NCBI GenBank assembly: GCA_017743605.1
Contig: JAGHYO010000169.1
Location: 1 to 5,460, forward strand
Source: Thermoflexus sp.
GTDB lineage: Bacteria > Chloroflexota > Anaerolineae > Thermoflexales > Thermoflexaceae
Reading direction: 5' to 3'
DNA length: 5,460 bases
Position 1 is the first letter of the stretch; every line of letters starts with the position of its first letter. The translations under genes were made by a program, and so were the position numbers. This document shows positions 1 through 5,460 of this stretch, piece by piece. The notes under the pieces were generated by a model that was given only the letters and a program-made list of their open reading frames with translations, did not search any database and was not told the origin of the DNA.

Positions 1-3
1 CCT

Positions 4-55
4 GCGGGTGAGCGGCGAAGGCACCTGGGCGCTCCCCCTCCCGCGTTCCCGGGCC
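4..55. repeat. Direct repeat, copy 1 (about 52 bp)
   Basis: This 52-base segment recurs at 1013-1063 in the same orientation, with one G missing from the second copy and otherwise identical. The shared core begins GCGGGTGAGCGGCGAAG and ends CGCGTTCCCGGGCC. The copies begin 1009 bases apart and bracket the toxin-antitoxin module. In copy 1 one plus-strand frame stays open from base 2 to a TGA at 62-64, so this copy might be the 3' end of a gene entering from the left. That frame is not preserved across the indel in copy 2. The repeat could be a dispersed intergenic element or the product of a duplication or insertion event. Confidence 0.9.
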
Positions 56-221
56 TTGGCGTGAGGTGAAAGGAGCTGCTGCGGTTTCATTTGGAAATCA
101 TCGTTGGGGAAGCTGCCCTGCCGACTGGAACGATCGCTTCCGCCGCTACCGCTCCTGGGGTTCGGCGGGACTGCAACGGGAGTGAAGAATTCCGCATCTC
201 TCGACTTCCTCGAACCAGCGC
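56..221. other. Intergenic stretch left of the toxin-antitoxin module
   Basis: No gene can be supported here. A plus-strand frame opens with GTG at 66 and closes with TGA at 183-185, giving 39 codons rich in W, R and F. It has no clear family and no spaced ribosome binding site. No terminator hairpin followed by a T-run is visible downstream of the toxin stop at 222-224 on the minus strand. Confidence 0.5.
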
Positions 222-676
222 TCATCCGGCCTGCTGGATAAGAAGCTGACGAAGCCATCCCATCAGGTCGCCGGGAGTGTCCACCCGTAAAGGAAGCGCA
301 TCGGGCGGGAGGGTCAGGAAGTGGCGCGCATCGTGAGTCACCAGCCAGTCTGCCCTGGCCTCCAACGCCTCTGCCAGGATCCGCGCGTCAGGTGGATCAG
401 ATATCCACTGGAGGGCCTGCTCCAGGGCTTTCGGGCTGGCCTCTGGGGTCATCTCCACGTGGGCTGTGTTTAGCAGGAGGGCCAGGTCGGAGAGAGAACC
501 GGGAGCTTTGCGGCGCACGACCTCTTCGCATTCCCGCAAGACCTGGGGCCTACCATCAGGCGCAGGTAACCGATTTCGCCCAGGCGCAGGGCCATCCGCG
601 CGCCTCCCTGGGATGAGAGGACGGCGGCGAAAATCACGCTGGTATCCAGGAAGACCTTAGCGAACGGCGGATTCAC
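222..676 (-). pseudogene. PIN-domain (VapC-like) toxin, frameshifted
   Basis: PIN-domain toxins of toxin-antitoxin modules are metal-dependent ribonucleases that cleave RNA such as tRNA when freed from their antitoxin. Two minus-strand frames together make one such protein. The first half runs from a GTG at 676-674 and contains VFLDTSVIFAA. The second half contains RECEEVVRRK, PPDARILAEALEARADWLV and THDARHF, and stops at 222-224. The frames join if one base is restored in the four-G run at 545-548, turning GPRSCGN into GPQVLREC. The result is 151 residues, the usual size, with the expected acidic residues near D11, E49, D97 and D116. It resembles the group annotated as putative PIN-family toxin (COG1569 style). 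The start overlaps the antitoxin end by 20 bases, implying translational coupling. As written, the product would be truncated after the N-terminal third. A sequencing or assembly error in the homopolymer is an equally plausible cause. Confidence 0.85.
545..548. other. Four-G run: site of the toxin frameshift
   Basis: The toxin frame is lost at this homopolymer, which reads CCCC on the coding strand. Five C residues would give the codons for GPQVLREC and join both halves without any stop. The exact base lost within the run cannot be assigned. Confidence 0.75.
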
Positions 677-914
677 TCCGGATCTCGCGCAGGGTGTTCA
701 ACATGGTCTCCAGGTTGATGCCCTGGGCGCGCCACTGCGCGGCCAGCGGGTCCACCAGGCGGTCTGTCTCCAGAATCTGGGGGACCAGGACCAGTGCGCC
801 ATCCAGGTCCAGTAGGGTCAGGATGCTGCCCTCCCGGATCTTCAGGCTGCGGCGCACCGGTGCGGGCAGGGTGATGACGCCCCGCTTGGTCACCCGTACC
901 GGATAGCTCCTCAT
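657..914 (-). CDS. AbrB/SpoVT-family antitoxin
   Basis: This is an 85-residue protein whose N-terminal half is the swapped-hairpin AbrB/MazE/SpoVT DNA-binding domain. The segments PVRVTKRGVITLPAPVRR, LKIREGSILTLLDL and ALVLVPQ (residues 5-45) match the usual pattern of a 'K.G.ItlP..vR..L.i..Gd.l' motif followed by a short strand. The C-terminal part, about residues 48-85 (DRLVDPLAAQWRAQGINLET and beyond), would wrap the toxin. The ATG at 914-912 is chosen because GGAGG (923-927, minus strand) lies 8 bases upstream and the AbrB domain begins directly after it. A longer in-frame start at 1097 would add an implausible extension reading through the direct repeat. Such antitoxins typically neutralise the PIN toxin and autorepress the operon. 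The toxin partner follows with overlap but is frameshifted, so this may be a solitary antitoxin. Confidence 0.88.
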   Translation of the reverse strand: MRSYPVRVTKRGVITLPAPVRRSLKIREGSILTLLDLDGALVLVPQILETDRLVDPLAAQWRAQGINLETMLNTLREIRSESAVR

Positions 915-939
915 CGCCCACCCCTCCGCTGATGGGATT

Positions 940-952
940 CCTGCATCGCAGG
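940..952. promoter_or_regulatory. Short palindrome at the antitoxin promoter (possible operator)
   Basis: CCTGC-ATC-GCAGG is a perfect inverted repeat with 5-base arms and a 3-base centre, sitting at the predicted -10 and transcription start of the antitoxin promoter. AbrB-type antitoxins usually autorepress, so this is a reasonable operator candidate. The arms are short enough that chance is possible. Confidence 0.35.
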
Positions 953-977
953 GTATCTGAAAATCCGTCCGTGTCAA
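950..977 (-). promoter_or_regulatory. Putative sigma-70-type promoter for the antitoxin-toxin pair
   Basis: On the minus strand a perfect TTGACA (972-977) is followed after 16 bases by TACCCT (950-955), a weak -10 match. Transcription would start near 943, leaving a leader of about 30 bases before the antitoxin ATG at 914. The -35 match is strong; the -10 assignment is tentative. Confidence 0.45.
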
Positions 978-1012
978 TGTCGGTGCATCGGGTGGTCCGA
1001 ACGGAAAGACCG

Positions 1013-1063
1013 GCGGGTGAGCGGCGAAGCACCTGGGCGCTCCCCCTCCCGCGTTCCCGGGCC
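1013..1063. repeat. Direct repeat, copy 2 (51 bp)
   Basis: This is the second copy of the repeat at 4-55, lacking one G (GCGAAGC here against GCGAAGGC). It lies in the intergenic region between the divergent antitoxin and druA genes. The sequences flanking the two copies are unrelated, so the repeat boundaries are sharp. Confidence 0.9.
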
Positions 1064-1102
1064 GTCTGGACAGCCTGGGATCGGCGGACGCACGCATCTT
1101 TG

Positions 1103-1111
1103 TGATATCAT
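1103..1111 (+). promoter_or_regulatory. Possible extended -10 promoter element for the druA operon
   Basis: TGATATCAT reads as an extended -10 (TG, one base, TATCAT) about 50 bases upstream of the druA start. It lies in a locally AT-richer patch of an otherwise GC-rich region. No convincing -35 lies 16-18 bases upstream; TGGACA at 1067-1072 is too far away. If it is used, transcription would start near 1118. Confidence 0.35.
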
Positions 1112-1159
1112 TGGGTTTGAGGGATCTGATCGGCAGGGGCGGAACCGGCGGAGCGGGCG

Positions 1160-2320
1160 ATGAGCGTTTCGCGAGCGCGCTTGCGGGCCCGGGTGCTGGA
1201 GCATCTCCGGTCCCTGGGGTTTGAGGTGGATGCCGGGAGTCGGGGCCTCCTCACGCTGCGGGCGCCGGAAGGGAAAGATGCCCTGCGCCGGCTGCATGCG
1301 GAAGCGCGCCGCTTCATCCTCCGCAGGCATCAGGAATGGATCCGCTGGGCCTGGCCGAGGCTCTCCCCCTACTTCGCCCGGGGAGAGCAGATCATCCCCG
1401 AACGGATCCGGCCGGTTCTGGTGGAAGTGGTCGAACCGTGGCAGGCGGATCTCTTCCGCCTGGCCCGCCTCACCTGGTCTCTTCCCTATTCCAAAGGCTA
1501 TGGCAGAAGATTGCGCTTCCTGATCCTGGATGCGGGAAACCGTGCGCCGTCCGGACATCCTTTCCTCATCGGCATCCTGGCCCTCCAGTCTCCTCCCCTT
1601 TCCTTCCCTCCCCGCGATCGGCGTTTCCGGTATCCGCCCGGGCGCAAGGTGGAGCTGGTCAATCAGACCATGGACATCCAGACCCTGGGGGCGATGCCGC
1701 CGTATAGCGATCTCCTGGGCGGAAAGCTGGTCGCCCTGGCTGCGGCCTCGAACGAGGTGCGCCGGGCCTATCAGAGGAAATACGGCGGCCGTCGGACGGA
1801 GATCGAGGGACGGATCCTGCCGGCGCATCTGGTGGCGCTGACGACGACCAGCGCCTTCGGACGGTCCAGCCTGTATAACCGCCTTCAATATCGCGGCGAG
1901 CCGATCGCGATTTCCCTGGGTTACACCGAAGGCTACGGGACCTTTCATCTGGAGGTCCTGTATCCGCTCTTTCGAGAGTTTCTGGAGGCTCATGGGGTTT
2001 CCACGAAAGGCGGCTATGGGGTGGGGCCGCGGATCAAGTGGCAGACCTGCGTGCGGGCGCTGGAGCGGCTGGGGCTTCCCCGTTCTCTCCTTCGGCATGC
2101 GCTCCGTCGGGAGGCCTTTCTTTTCCCGCTGATCCACAACCTGGAGGACTACATGGAGGGGCGGGCGGCGGAGCCCCTGTATCGGGATCTCCCCTTTGAG
2201 GATCTGGCCGCTTACTGGCGGGAGCGCTGGCTGTTGCCCCGGGCGGGTCGGGTGAACGGATGGCATGCGTGGGAGCCGGAGCGCCTGCTGGATCTCCTGA
2301 TTGTGGATGAAGGAGGATAA
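1160..2320 (+). CDS. druA: DruA-like DUF4338 protein (Druantia anti-phage family)
   Basis: This 386-residue protein carries the DUF4338/DruA pattern along its whole length. A helical N-terminus (1-95) is followed by LFRLARLTWSLPYSKGYGRR leading into LRFLILD (98-124). Next come the strand FLIGILAL (135-142) with an RD motif, then LGAMPPYSDLLGGKLVAL (176-193), LTTTSAFGRSSLYNRL (227-242) and GYTEGYGTFHL (254-264). A helical C-terminus contains IHNLEDYMEG. The family is established as component A of type I Druantia, where it accompanies DruB-E; its biochemical role is not settled. Here it is the first gene of an operon with nurA and herA, and no DruE-like helicase is in view. The ATG at 1160 has a modest GGAG 6 bases upstream. 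A long antisense frame across this gene is a GC-bias shadow. Family assignment is confident; the defence role is inferred. Confidence 0.85.
   Translation: MSVSRARLRARVLEHLRSLGFEVDAGSRGLLTLRAPEGKDALRRLHAEARRFILRRHQEWIRWAWPRLSPYFARGEQIIPERIRPVLVEVVEPWQADLFRLARLTWSLPYSKGYGRRLRFLILDAGNRAPSGHPFLIGILALQSPPLSFPPRDRRFRYPPGRKVELVNQTMDIQTLGAMPPYSDLLGGKLVALAAASNEVRRAYQRKYGGRRTEIEGRILPAHLVALTTTSAFGRSSLYNRLQYRGEPIAISLGYTEGYGTFHLEVLYPLFREFLEAHGVSTKGGYGVGPRIKWQTCVRALERLGLPRSLLRHALRREAFLFPLIHNLEDYMEGRAAEPLYRDLPFEDLAAYWRERWLLPRAGRVNGWHAWEPERLLDLLIVDEGG
2311..2316 (+). promoter_or_regulatory. Ribosome binding site of nurA, overlapping the druA end
   Basis: A perfect AGGAGG lies inside the last codons of druA, 9 bases before the nurA ATG at 2326, and the druA stop sits between the two. 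This arrangement favours coupled translation and supports the chosen nurA start; a second ATG follows directly at 2329. Confidence 0.8.
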
Positions 2321-2325
2321 AGACG

Positions 2326-3477
2326 ATGATGCCGGAGGCGGAGCGGCCTTTCGCAGAGCTCCCAGCGGGCCTGGTGGAGGAGCTCCTCGGGCAGTCCAGC
2401 GCGCTCAGCCAGCATGTGGGGGAAGAGCTTCGGGCTCTCCGGGCGGCGCGCCAGGGGCGCCGGCAAGCGCTCAGAGAAAACGGCCTCTTGCAACGGGAAG
2501 GCGACCTGCCGGCCGTTCCCGTCCCCACCACCTGCGGGGTGGATGGCGCCTACGCGGTGGAGCGGCTCATCGCCACGGACCTGGTCGCAGCGGTGGCGGT
2601 GGCGGTGGAAGGCCTGACACCTCCCTCAGAGACACGGCACTGGCCGGAGCCCCGGCATCGGGCCTACATGCAGACGGAACGACATGAGGAGGAAACCGGC
2701 ACGCTGGCCCGCGCGGTGATGATCGGCATGGAGCTGGAGCTGGCCGTTCAGGCCCCTCACGATGTGGTCTTCCTGGATGGCTCCCTCACCACTCCCCTGA
2801 TCTACTTCAACCAGGCAATGAATCGGGCCCGGGAGGCGCCGGATCTTCGCTTGACCGAGTTCCTGGTGAAGCATATGGAGGGTTACCTGCTTGCCTATCG
2901 GGATGTCCTGAAGGCGCAGCGAACCGATCGGGCATGGATCGGCGTGCCCAAATACTCGGTGCGGCGGGAGATCGGGAGGCAGCTCGGATGGCCGGAGCGC
3001 CTGGATGACCGAGCACTGCTGACTGGATTGCTGGAGCCTGGGGAGTTTACCGCCCCACGCCCCTTAGAGCCTCCCCGGCAACCCTGGCACCTTCAGCTAG
3101 AACTGCTACCCGATCCCATCCGGCCGGGTGTAGAGAAGCTGCGGGATGAAATCCTCAGCCTGCTCAACGAGATTCAAGTCGCCTATTACCGCCCTCGAGC
3201 CTGGCTACCGGCAATCCGGCTGGAGATGAGCAGTTCCATCGCTGGAAATAAGGCCCGGCTGGCTTCCGTTATCCAAGCCCTTCGCTCTCAGAGCGCCGCT
3301 CCCGGGATTCTGGAGCCCTATCCCATTTATTTAGCCGACCGGATGGTGAAGCACCTGGGCCGGGCTATCCCTGCCCTGCGGCAGGTGATGACCCAGCAGC
3401 TAGCGGAGACCTGGACTGGGGATGTAGACGAGATCTTTCTAAACCTGCACGGGTATCGCACGGAAAGCGGCCGATAG
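2326..3477 (+). CDS. nurA: NurA-family nuclease
   Basis: NurA is a dimeric, Mn-dependent RNase H-fold nuclease that works with the HerA translocase in degrading or resecting DNA ends. This 383-residue protein begins with a charged helical, possibly coiled-coil segment (10-55). The first acidic motif follows as CGVDGAYAVERL (D73). An acidic helix with MELELA (E136/E138) comes next, then VVFLDGSLTTPL (D151), the typical 'lDGSL' strand. A C-terminal segment PYPIYLADRMVKHL (331-344) matches the usual end of the family. The archaeal enzymes use D, E, D plus a C-terminal Tyr and His. Here D338 or H343 is near the expected His position, which I cannot settle without an alignment. Coupling to druA is tight (5-base gap) and herA follows after 26 bases, so all three are probably co-transcribed. 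Length is in the usual bacterial range. Confidence 0.88.
   Translation: MMPEAERPFAELPAGLVEELLGQSSALSQHVGEELRALRAARQGRRQALRENGLLQREGDLPAVPVPTTCGVDGAYAVERLIATDLVAAVAVAVEGLTPPSETRHWPEPRHRAYMQTERHEEETGTLARAVMIGMELELAVQAPHDVVFLDGSLTTPLIYFNQAMNRAREAPDLRLTEFLVKHMEGYLLAYRDVLKAQRTDRAWIGVPKYSVRREIGRQLGWPERLDDRALLTGLLEPGEFTAPRPLEPPRQPWHLQLELLPDPIRPGVEKLRDEILSLLNEIQVAYYRPRAWLPAIRLEMSSSIAGNKARLASVIQALRSQSAAPGILEPYPIYLADRMVKHLGRAIPALRQVMTQQLAETWTGDVDEIFLNLHGYRTESGR
2590..2607 (+). repeat. Three in-frame GCGGTG hexamers inside nurA
   Basis: Three perfect copies of GCGGTG encode Ala-Val repeats just after the first NurA acidic motif. An alternating Ala-Val strand is compatible with the RNase H-like core, so this may simply reflect codon preference. 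Any gain or loss of a copy would stay in frame. Confidence 0.6.
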
Positions 3478-3488
3478 GGCCCTTCGGG

Positions 3489-3495
3489 AAAGGAG
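3489..3495 (+). promoter_or_regulatory. Ribosome binding site of herA
   Basis: AAAGGAG lies 8 bases before the ATG at 3504 and fixes that start. A second purine stretch, GGAGG at 3499-3503, touches the ATG directly and is too close to serve as the main site. Confidence 0.7.
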
Positions 3496-3503
3496 ACCGG
3501 AGG

Positions 3504-5327
3504 ATGACAGAGCATACCCTGGATCGGCAGATCGATCAGGCGGAGCGCATCGGTGTGGTGGGCTCGCCATCGTCCACCTCAGAGCTGGCGCTGGACATCC
3601 TGGCCAGCGCGGTGAGCCGCAAACTGGTGGGTGAATTCGCCCTCTTTCGCTTCCAGCAGGACGGCCAAAGCCACTACGCGCTCGGACAGATCACCGAGAT
3701 AAGGCTGCGGAACGTCTGGCATGAGGACCCCACCATGCGAAGCCTGATCCGACAGCGCGGCTGGGTGGATGCGGTGAGCGAGCGGCAGGACACCCACCAG
3801 GGAGAGATGGCGGTCAGCGCGGTCTTCCGCCGCGATGGGAACACCTACCGCCCCAGCATCCTGGGCACCGTCCCCGCTACCGGCACACCCGTCTATCGGG
3901 TGGACGATCCGATTCTGGAGGCCTTGCTGGCTCCCTATCGGCGTCAGCTGTTCTACCTAGGGCGGGTCTACGGCTCCACACCAAAGCTCCCCCTTTGGTT
4001 TAAGCACTTCGACAGCGGCCCGGACGGTGCGGGCGAGGCTTATCATCTGGGGATCTTCGGGAAGACGGGCTCCGGCAAGTCGGTACTGGCCAAGATGATC
4101 CTCCTGGCCTATGCCCGCTATCCCCAAATGGCCTTGCTGGTCCTGGACCCTCAGGGTGAGTTCGCCAAGGACCTGCGGGGGGAGCCCACCGGAGAATTCA
4201 GGCTTCCGATGAAGCAAATCCTGAATCGGCTGGGCAAACCCTTTCAGGTGGTTGGTGTTCGGGATCTGGTGCTGGATCGCTGGGAGCTTTTCGCACGCAT
4301 CCTGTATGAGAGCCCTTTCTTTGAACAGCTTAGCATCCCGAAGGGCGAAAACCGGGAGCTCGCATGCCAGACCCTGGCCGACCGATTGGAGCGTCAACAC
4401 GTTCGCTTAGCTGACCTGTATACGCCCCAGGCTTTCCGAACAGCCTGGGCGCTTCTTGAACAAGAATCGGTCCAGAAAGTGTTTTACCGGTCAGATGCAT
4501 CGCGAGAGCGATTTAAATCCATGCACCAGAGCGCGGATGCCAACGAGTTCTACACGCGTTACTGGCTCCCGGTGGCAAGTTTGTTCCGTGAGGAGCGACA
4601 AGGCGCCCAAAAGGTGGATACCTTACTGTATCAGCTTTTCAAACGAGAAGGCGAGAGTCGGCCTCTGGTGGTCATTGACCTGTCGGAGGAGCGTGCCAAA
4701 ACAGAAGGCCCGGATCCCTCCTCCCTGCCCCTGTTCCGAAGCGCGAACGCGCCTGCTGAATCGTCTGCGATCTTCTGGACGGAGACCGTTCAGGCTCTGG
4801 TCATCAAGCGGATCCTCGAGGGGATCCTGCGGGCGGCGGAGTCGGCTTATCGGGAGAGCCGCAGCCTGAACACCCTGGTCCTGATGGACGAAGCCCACCG
4901 GCTGGCGCCGCGCGAAGACCCCGATGATTCGGAGAAGAAGGCGGTTCGTGACCTGCTGATCGACGCGGTCCGCACGACCCGCAAATACGGTGTAGGGTGG
5001 ATGTTCATCAGCCAGACGCTATCCAGCCTGCATCGGGGGATCGTGGATCAGCTACGTATCTTCTTTTTTGGTTTCGGGCTCGGAATGGGTCAGGAGTTCC
5101 GCGCCCTCTCGGAGCTGGTCGGGGGACGTAGCCGGGCGCTGGATCTCTATCAGCTGTTCCGGGATCCCCACTCCGCCTTCGATGCCGCCTCCCGGGAGTA
5201 TTCGTTTATGACCACAGGCCCTGTCTCCCCCCTCTCCTTCGCCGGAACCCCCCTCTTCTTCAACGCCTTCAACCGCGTCGAAGAGTTCCTGGAGGCCAAC
5301 GGATGGGCGGACATCCACCCATCGTGA
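3504..5327 (+). CDS. herA: HerA-type hexameric DNA translocase ATPase
   Basis: HerA is a FtsK-like ring ATPase that pumps double-stranded DNA and partners NurA. This 607-residue protein opens with a HAS-barrel-like domain (about 14-135; IGVVGSPSSTSELAL, GEFALFRF, LGQITEIRLRN). The VPATGTPVYRVDD linker and the phrase HLGIFGKTGSGKS follow, with Walker A at G186-S193. LVLDPQGEF (212-220) is the DPxGEY-type motif of the family. Walker B is LVLMDEAH (D462, E463). RTTRKYGVGW (490-499) carries conserved arginines, and FISQTL (501-506) holds the polar sensor residue. The helical C-terminus (VEEFLEANGW) is typical. Residues 221-450 form a long insert-rich middle region of the RecA-like domain without recognisable motifs. 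All ATPase residues are present, so it should be active. It is the third gene of the druA-nurA-herA operon. SIR2-HerA and DUF4297-HerA are known bacterial defence systems, which supports but does not prove a defence role here. Confidence 0.93.
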   Translation: MTEHTLDRQIDQAERIGVVGSPSSTSELALDILASAVSRKLVGEFALFRFQQDGQSHYALGQITEIRLRNVWHEDPTMRSLIRQRGWVDAVSERQDTHQGEMAVSAVFRRDGNTYRPSILGTVPATGTPVYRVDDPILEALLAPYRRQLFYLGRVYGSTPKLPLWFKHFDSGPDGAGEAYHLGIFGKTGSGKSVLAKMILLAYARYPQMALLVLDPQGEFAKDLRGEPTGEFRLPMKQILNRLGKPFQVVGVRDLVLDRWELFARILYESPFFEQLSIPKGENRELACQTLADRLERQHVRLADLYTPQAFRTAWALLEQESVQKVFYRSDASRERFKSMHQSADANEFYTRYWLPVASLFREERQGAQKVDTLLYQLFKREGESRPLVVIDLSEERAKTEGPDPSSLPLFRSANAPAESSAIFWTETVQALVIKRILEGILRAAESAYRESRSLNTLVLMDEAHRLAPREDPDDSEKKAVRDLLIDAVRTTRKYGVGWMFISQTLSSLHRGIVDQLRIFFFGFGLGMGQEFRALSELVGGRSRALDLYQLFRDPHSAFDAASREYSFMTTGPVSPLSFAGTPLFFNAFNRVEEFLEANGWADIHPS

Positions 5328-5383
5328 CAGGCTCACAGTGTCCTGACGGATTAGGAGGTGGAAGGCTATCGCTGTGATCCCGC

Positions 5384-5390
5384 AAGGAGG
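5384..5390 (+). promoter_or_regulatory. Ribosome binding site of the gene leaving the window
   Basis: AAGGAGG lies 9 bases before the ATG at 5400 and decides that start. The same frame is open back to 5355 and has a GTG at 5358, but no room exists there for a ribosome binding site after the TAG at 5352-5354. Confidence 0.65.
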
Positions 5391-5399
5391 AGGCAGAGG

Positions 5400-5460
5400 A
5401 TGAGCACGGGAGAAGTGCTGGTGATGGTTTTCGGCCTTCTACGAGGTCTTTTGATGCTTG
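5400..5460 (+). CDS. Start of an unidentified gene, cut by the window edge
   Basis: Only about 20 codons are visible, beginning MSTGEVLVMVFGLLRG and continuing hydrophobic to the edge. The strong ribosome binding site and same-strand position 72 bases after herA suggest a real gene, possibly in the same operon, because no terminator is visible between them. The hydrophobic start could be a membrane anchor, a signal segment or simply a buried helix. Family and function cannot be told from this fragment. A nine-codon GTG frame (5374-5403) overlaps its start as ATGA, but is too short to be called a gene. Confidence 0.6.
   Translation, partial: MSTGEVLVMVFGLLRGLLML

Noticed and set aside
2..64. 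Plus-strand frame open from the left edge to a TGA, possibly the 3' end of a gene
   Set aside because: Only about 20 codons are visible and they overlap the direct repeat. The frame is broken by the indel in the second copy, so coding cannot be claimed.
66..185. 39-codon plus-strand frame (GTG start) rich in W, R and F, faintly like a transposase N-terminal fragment
   Set aside because: It has no spaced ribosome binding site and no recognisable motif, and it is too short to separate from chance.
915..1097. N-terminally extended antitoxin starting at 1097
   Set aside because: The extension crosses the direct repeat and the promoter, while the start at 914 has a well-placed GGAGG and begins right at the AbrB domain.
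974..2266. 430-codon open frame on the minus strand opposite druA
   Set aside because: It is antisense to a gene with clear family motifs, its product is a low-complexity mix rich in P, R, Q and H, and it also runs through the direct repeat. This is a GC-bias shadow.
3348..3360. GAAGCACCTGGGC inside nurA, matching 13 bases of the direct repeat (1026-1038)
   Set aside because: It is an isolated short match inside a coding sequence, with codons fitting the NurA C-terminal motif; chance in GC-rich DNA explains it.
5328..5352. Possible terminator after herA
   Set aside because: Only 4-base complementary pieces (GTGA/TCAC) are present, with no stable stem and no T-run.
1..5460. CRISPR array, tRNA or rRNA genes, or a recognisable insertion sequence
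   Set aside because: I saw no regularly spaced short repeats, tRNA-like cloverleaf, rRNA signature or intact transposase on either strand.

Overview
The window is GC-rich, densely packed bacterial DNA with two transcription units diverging from a roughly 245-base intergenic region (915-1159). The gene content is a bacterial NurA/HerA pair, a VapBC-like toxin-antitoxin module and GC-rich codons. This would fit a thermophilic bacterium, perhaps a Chloroflexota lineage such as Thermoflexus or its relatives. That placement is inference from protein style only; no marker gene is present.

Left part, minus strand (222-914): an AbrB/SpoVT-type antitoxin (657-914) is followed, with a 20-base overlap, by a PIN-domain toxin (222-676). 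The toxin reading frame is broken by the apparent loss of one base in a four-G run at 545-548. Restoring one base gives a 151-residue PIN protein with all four expected acidic residues. A TTGACA-containing promoter, a short palindrome and a repeated heptamer precede the antitoxin. A near-perfect direct repeat of about 52 bases lies on each side of the module (4-55 and 1013-1063).

Right part, plus strand (1160-5327 and beyond): three tightly spaced genes form an operon. The first is a DruA/DUF4338 protein of the kind found in Druantia anti-phage systems. The second is a NurA-family nuclease, starting 5 bases after the druA stop, with its ribosome binding site overlapping the end of druA. The third is a HerA-type hexameric DNA translocase, starting 26 bases after nurA. 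A fourth gene starts 72 bases after herA with a good ribosome binding site and runs off the window.

How they may work together: NurA and HerA are established partners, a ring translocase feeding DNA to a dimeric nuclease, known from archaeal DNA-end resection. DruA is known from type I Druantia, where it sits with DruB-E; no DruE-type helicase is visible here. The DruA-NurA-HerA arrangement next to a toxin-antitoxin remnant suggests a compact defence module, in which DruA may supply recognition or regulation and NurA-HerA DNA degradation. This is the most interesting hypothesis in the window. The family assignments are well supported by motifs, but the functional coupling and its novelty are inferred.
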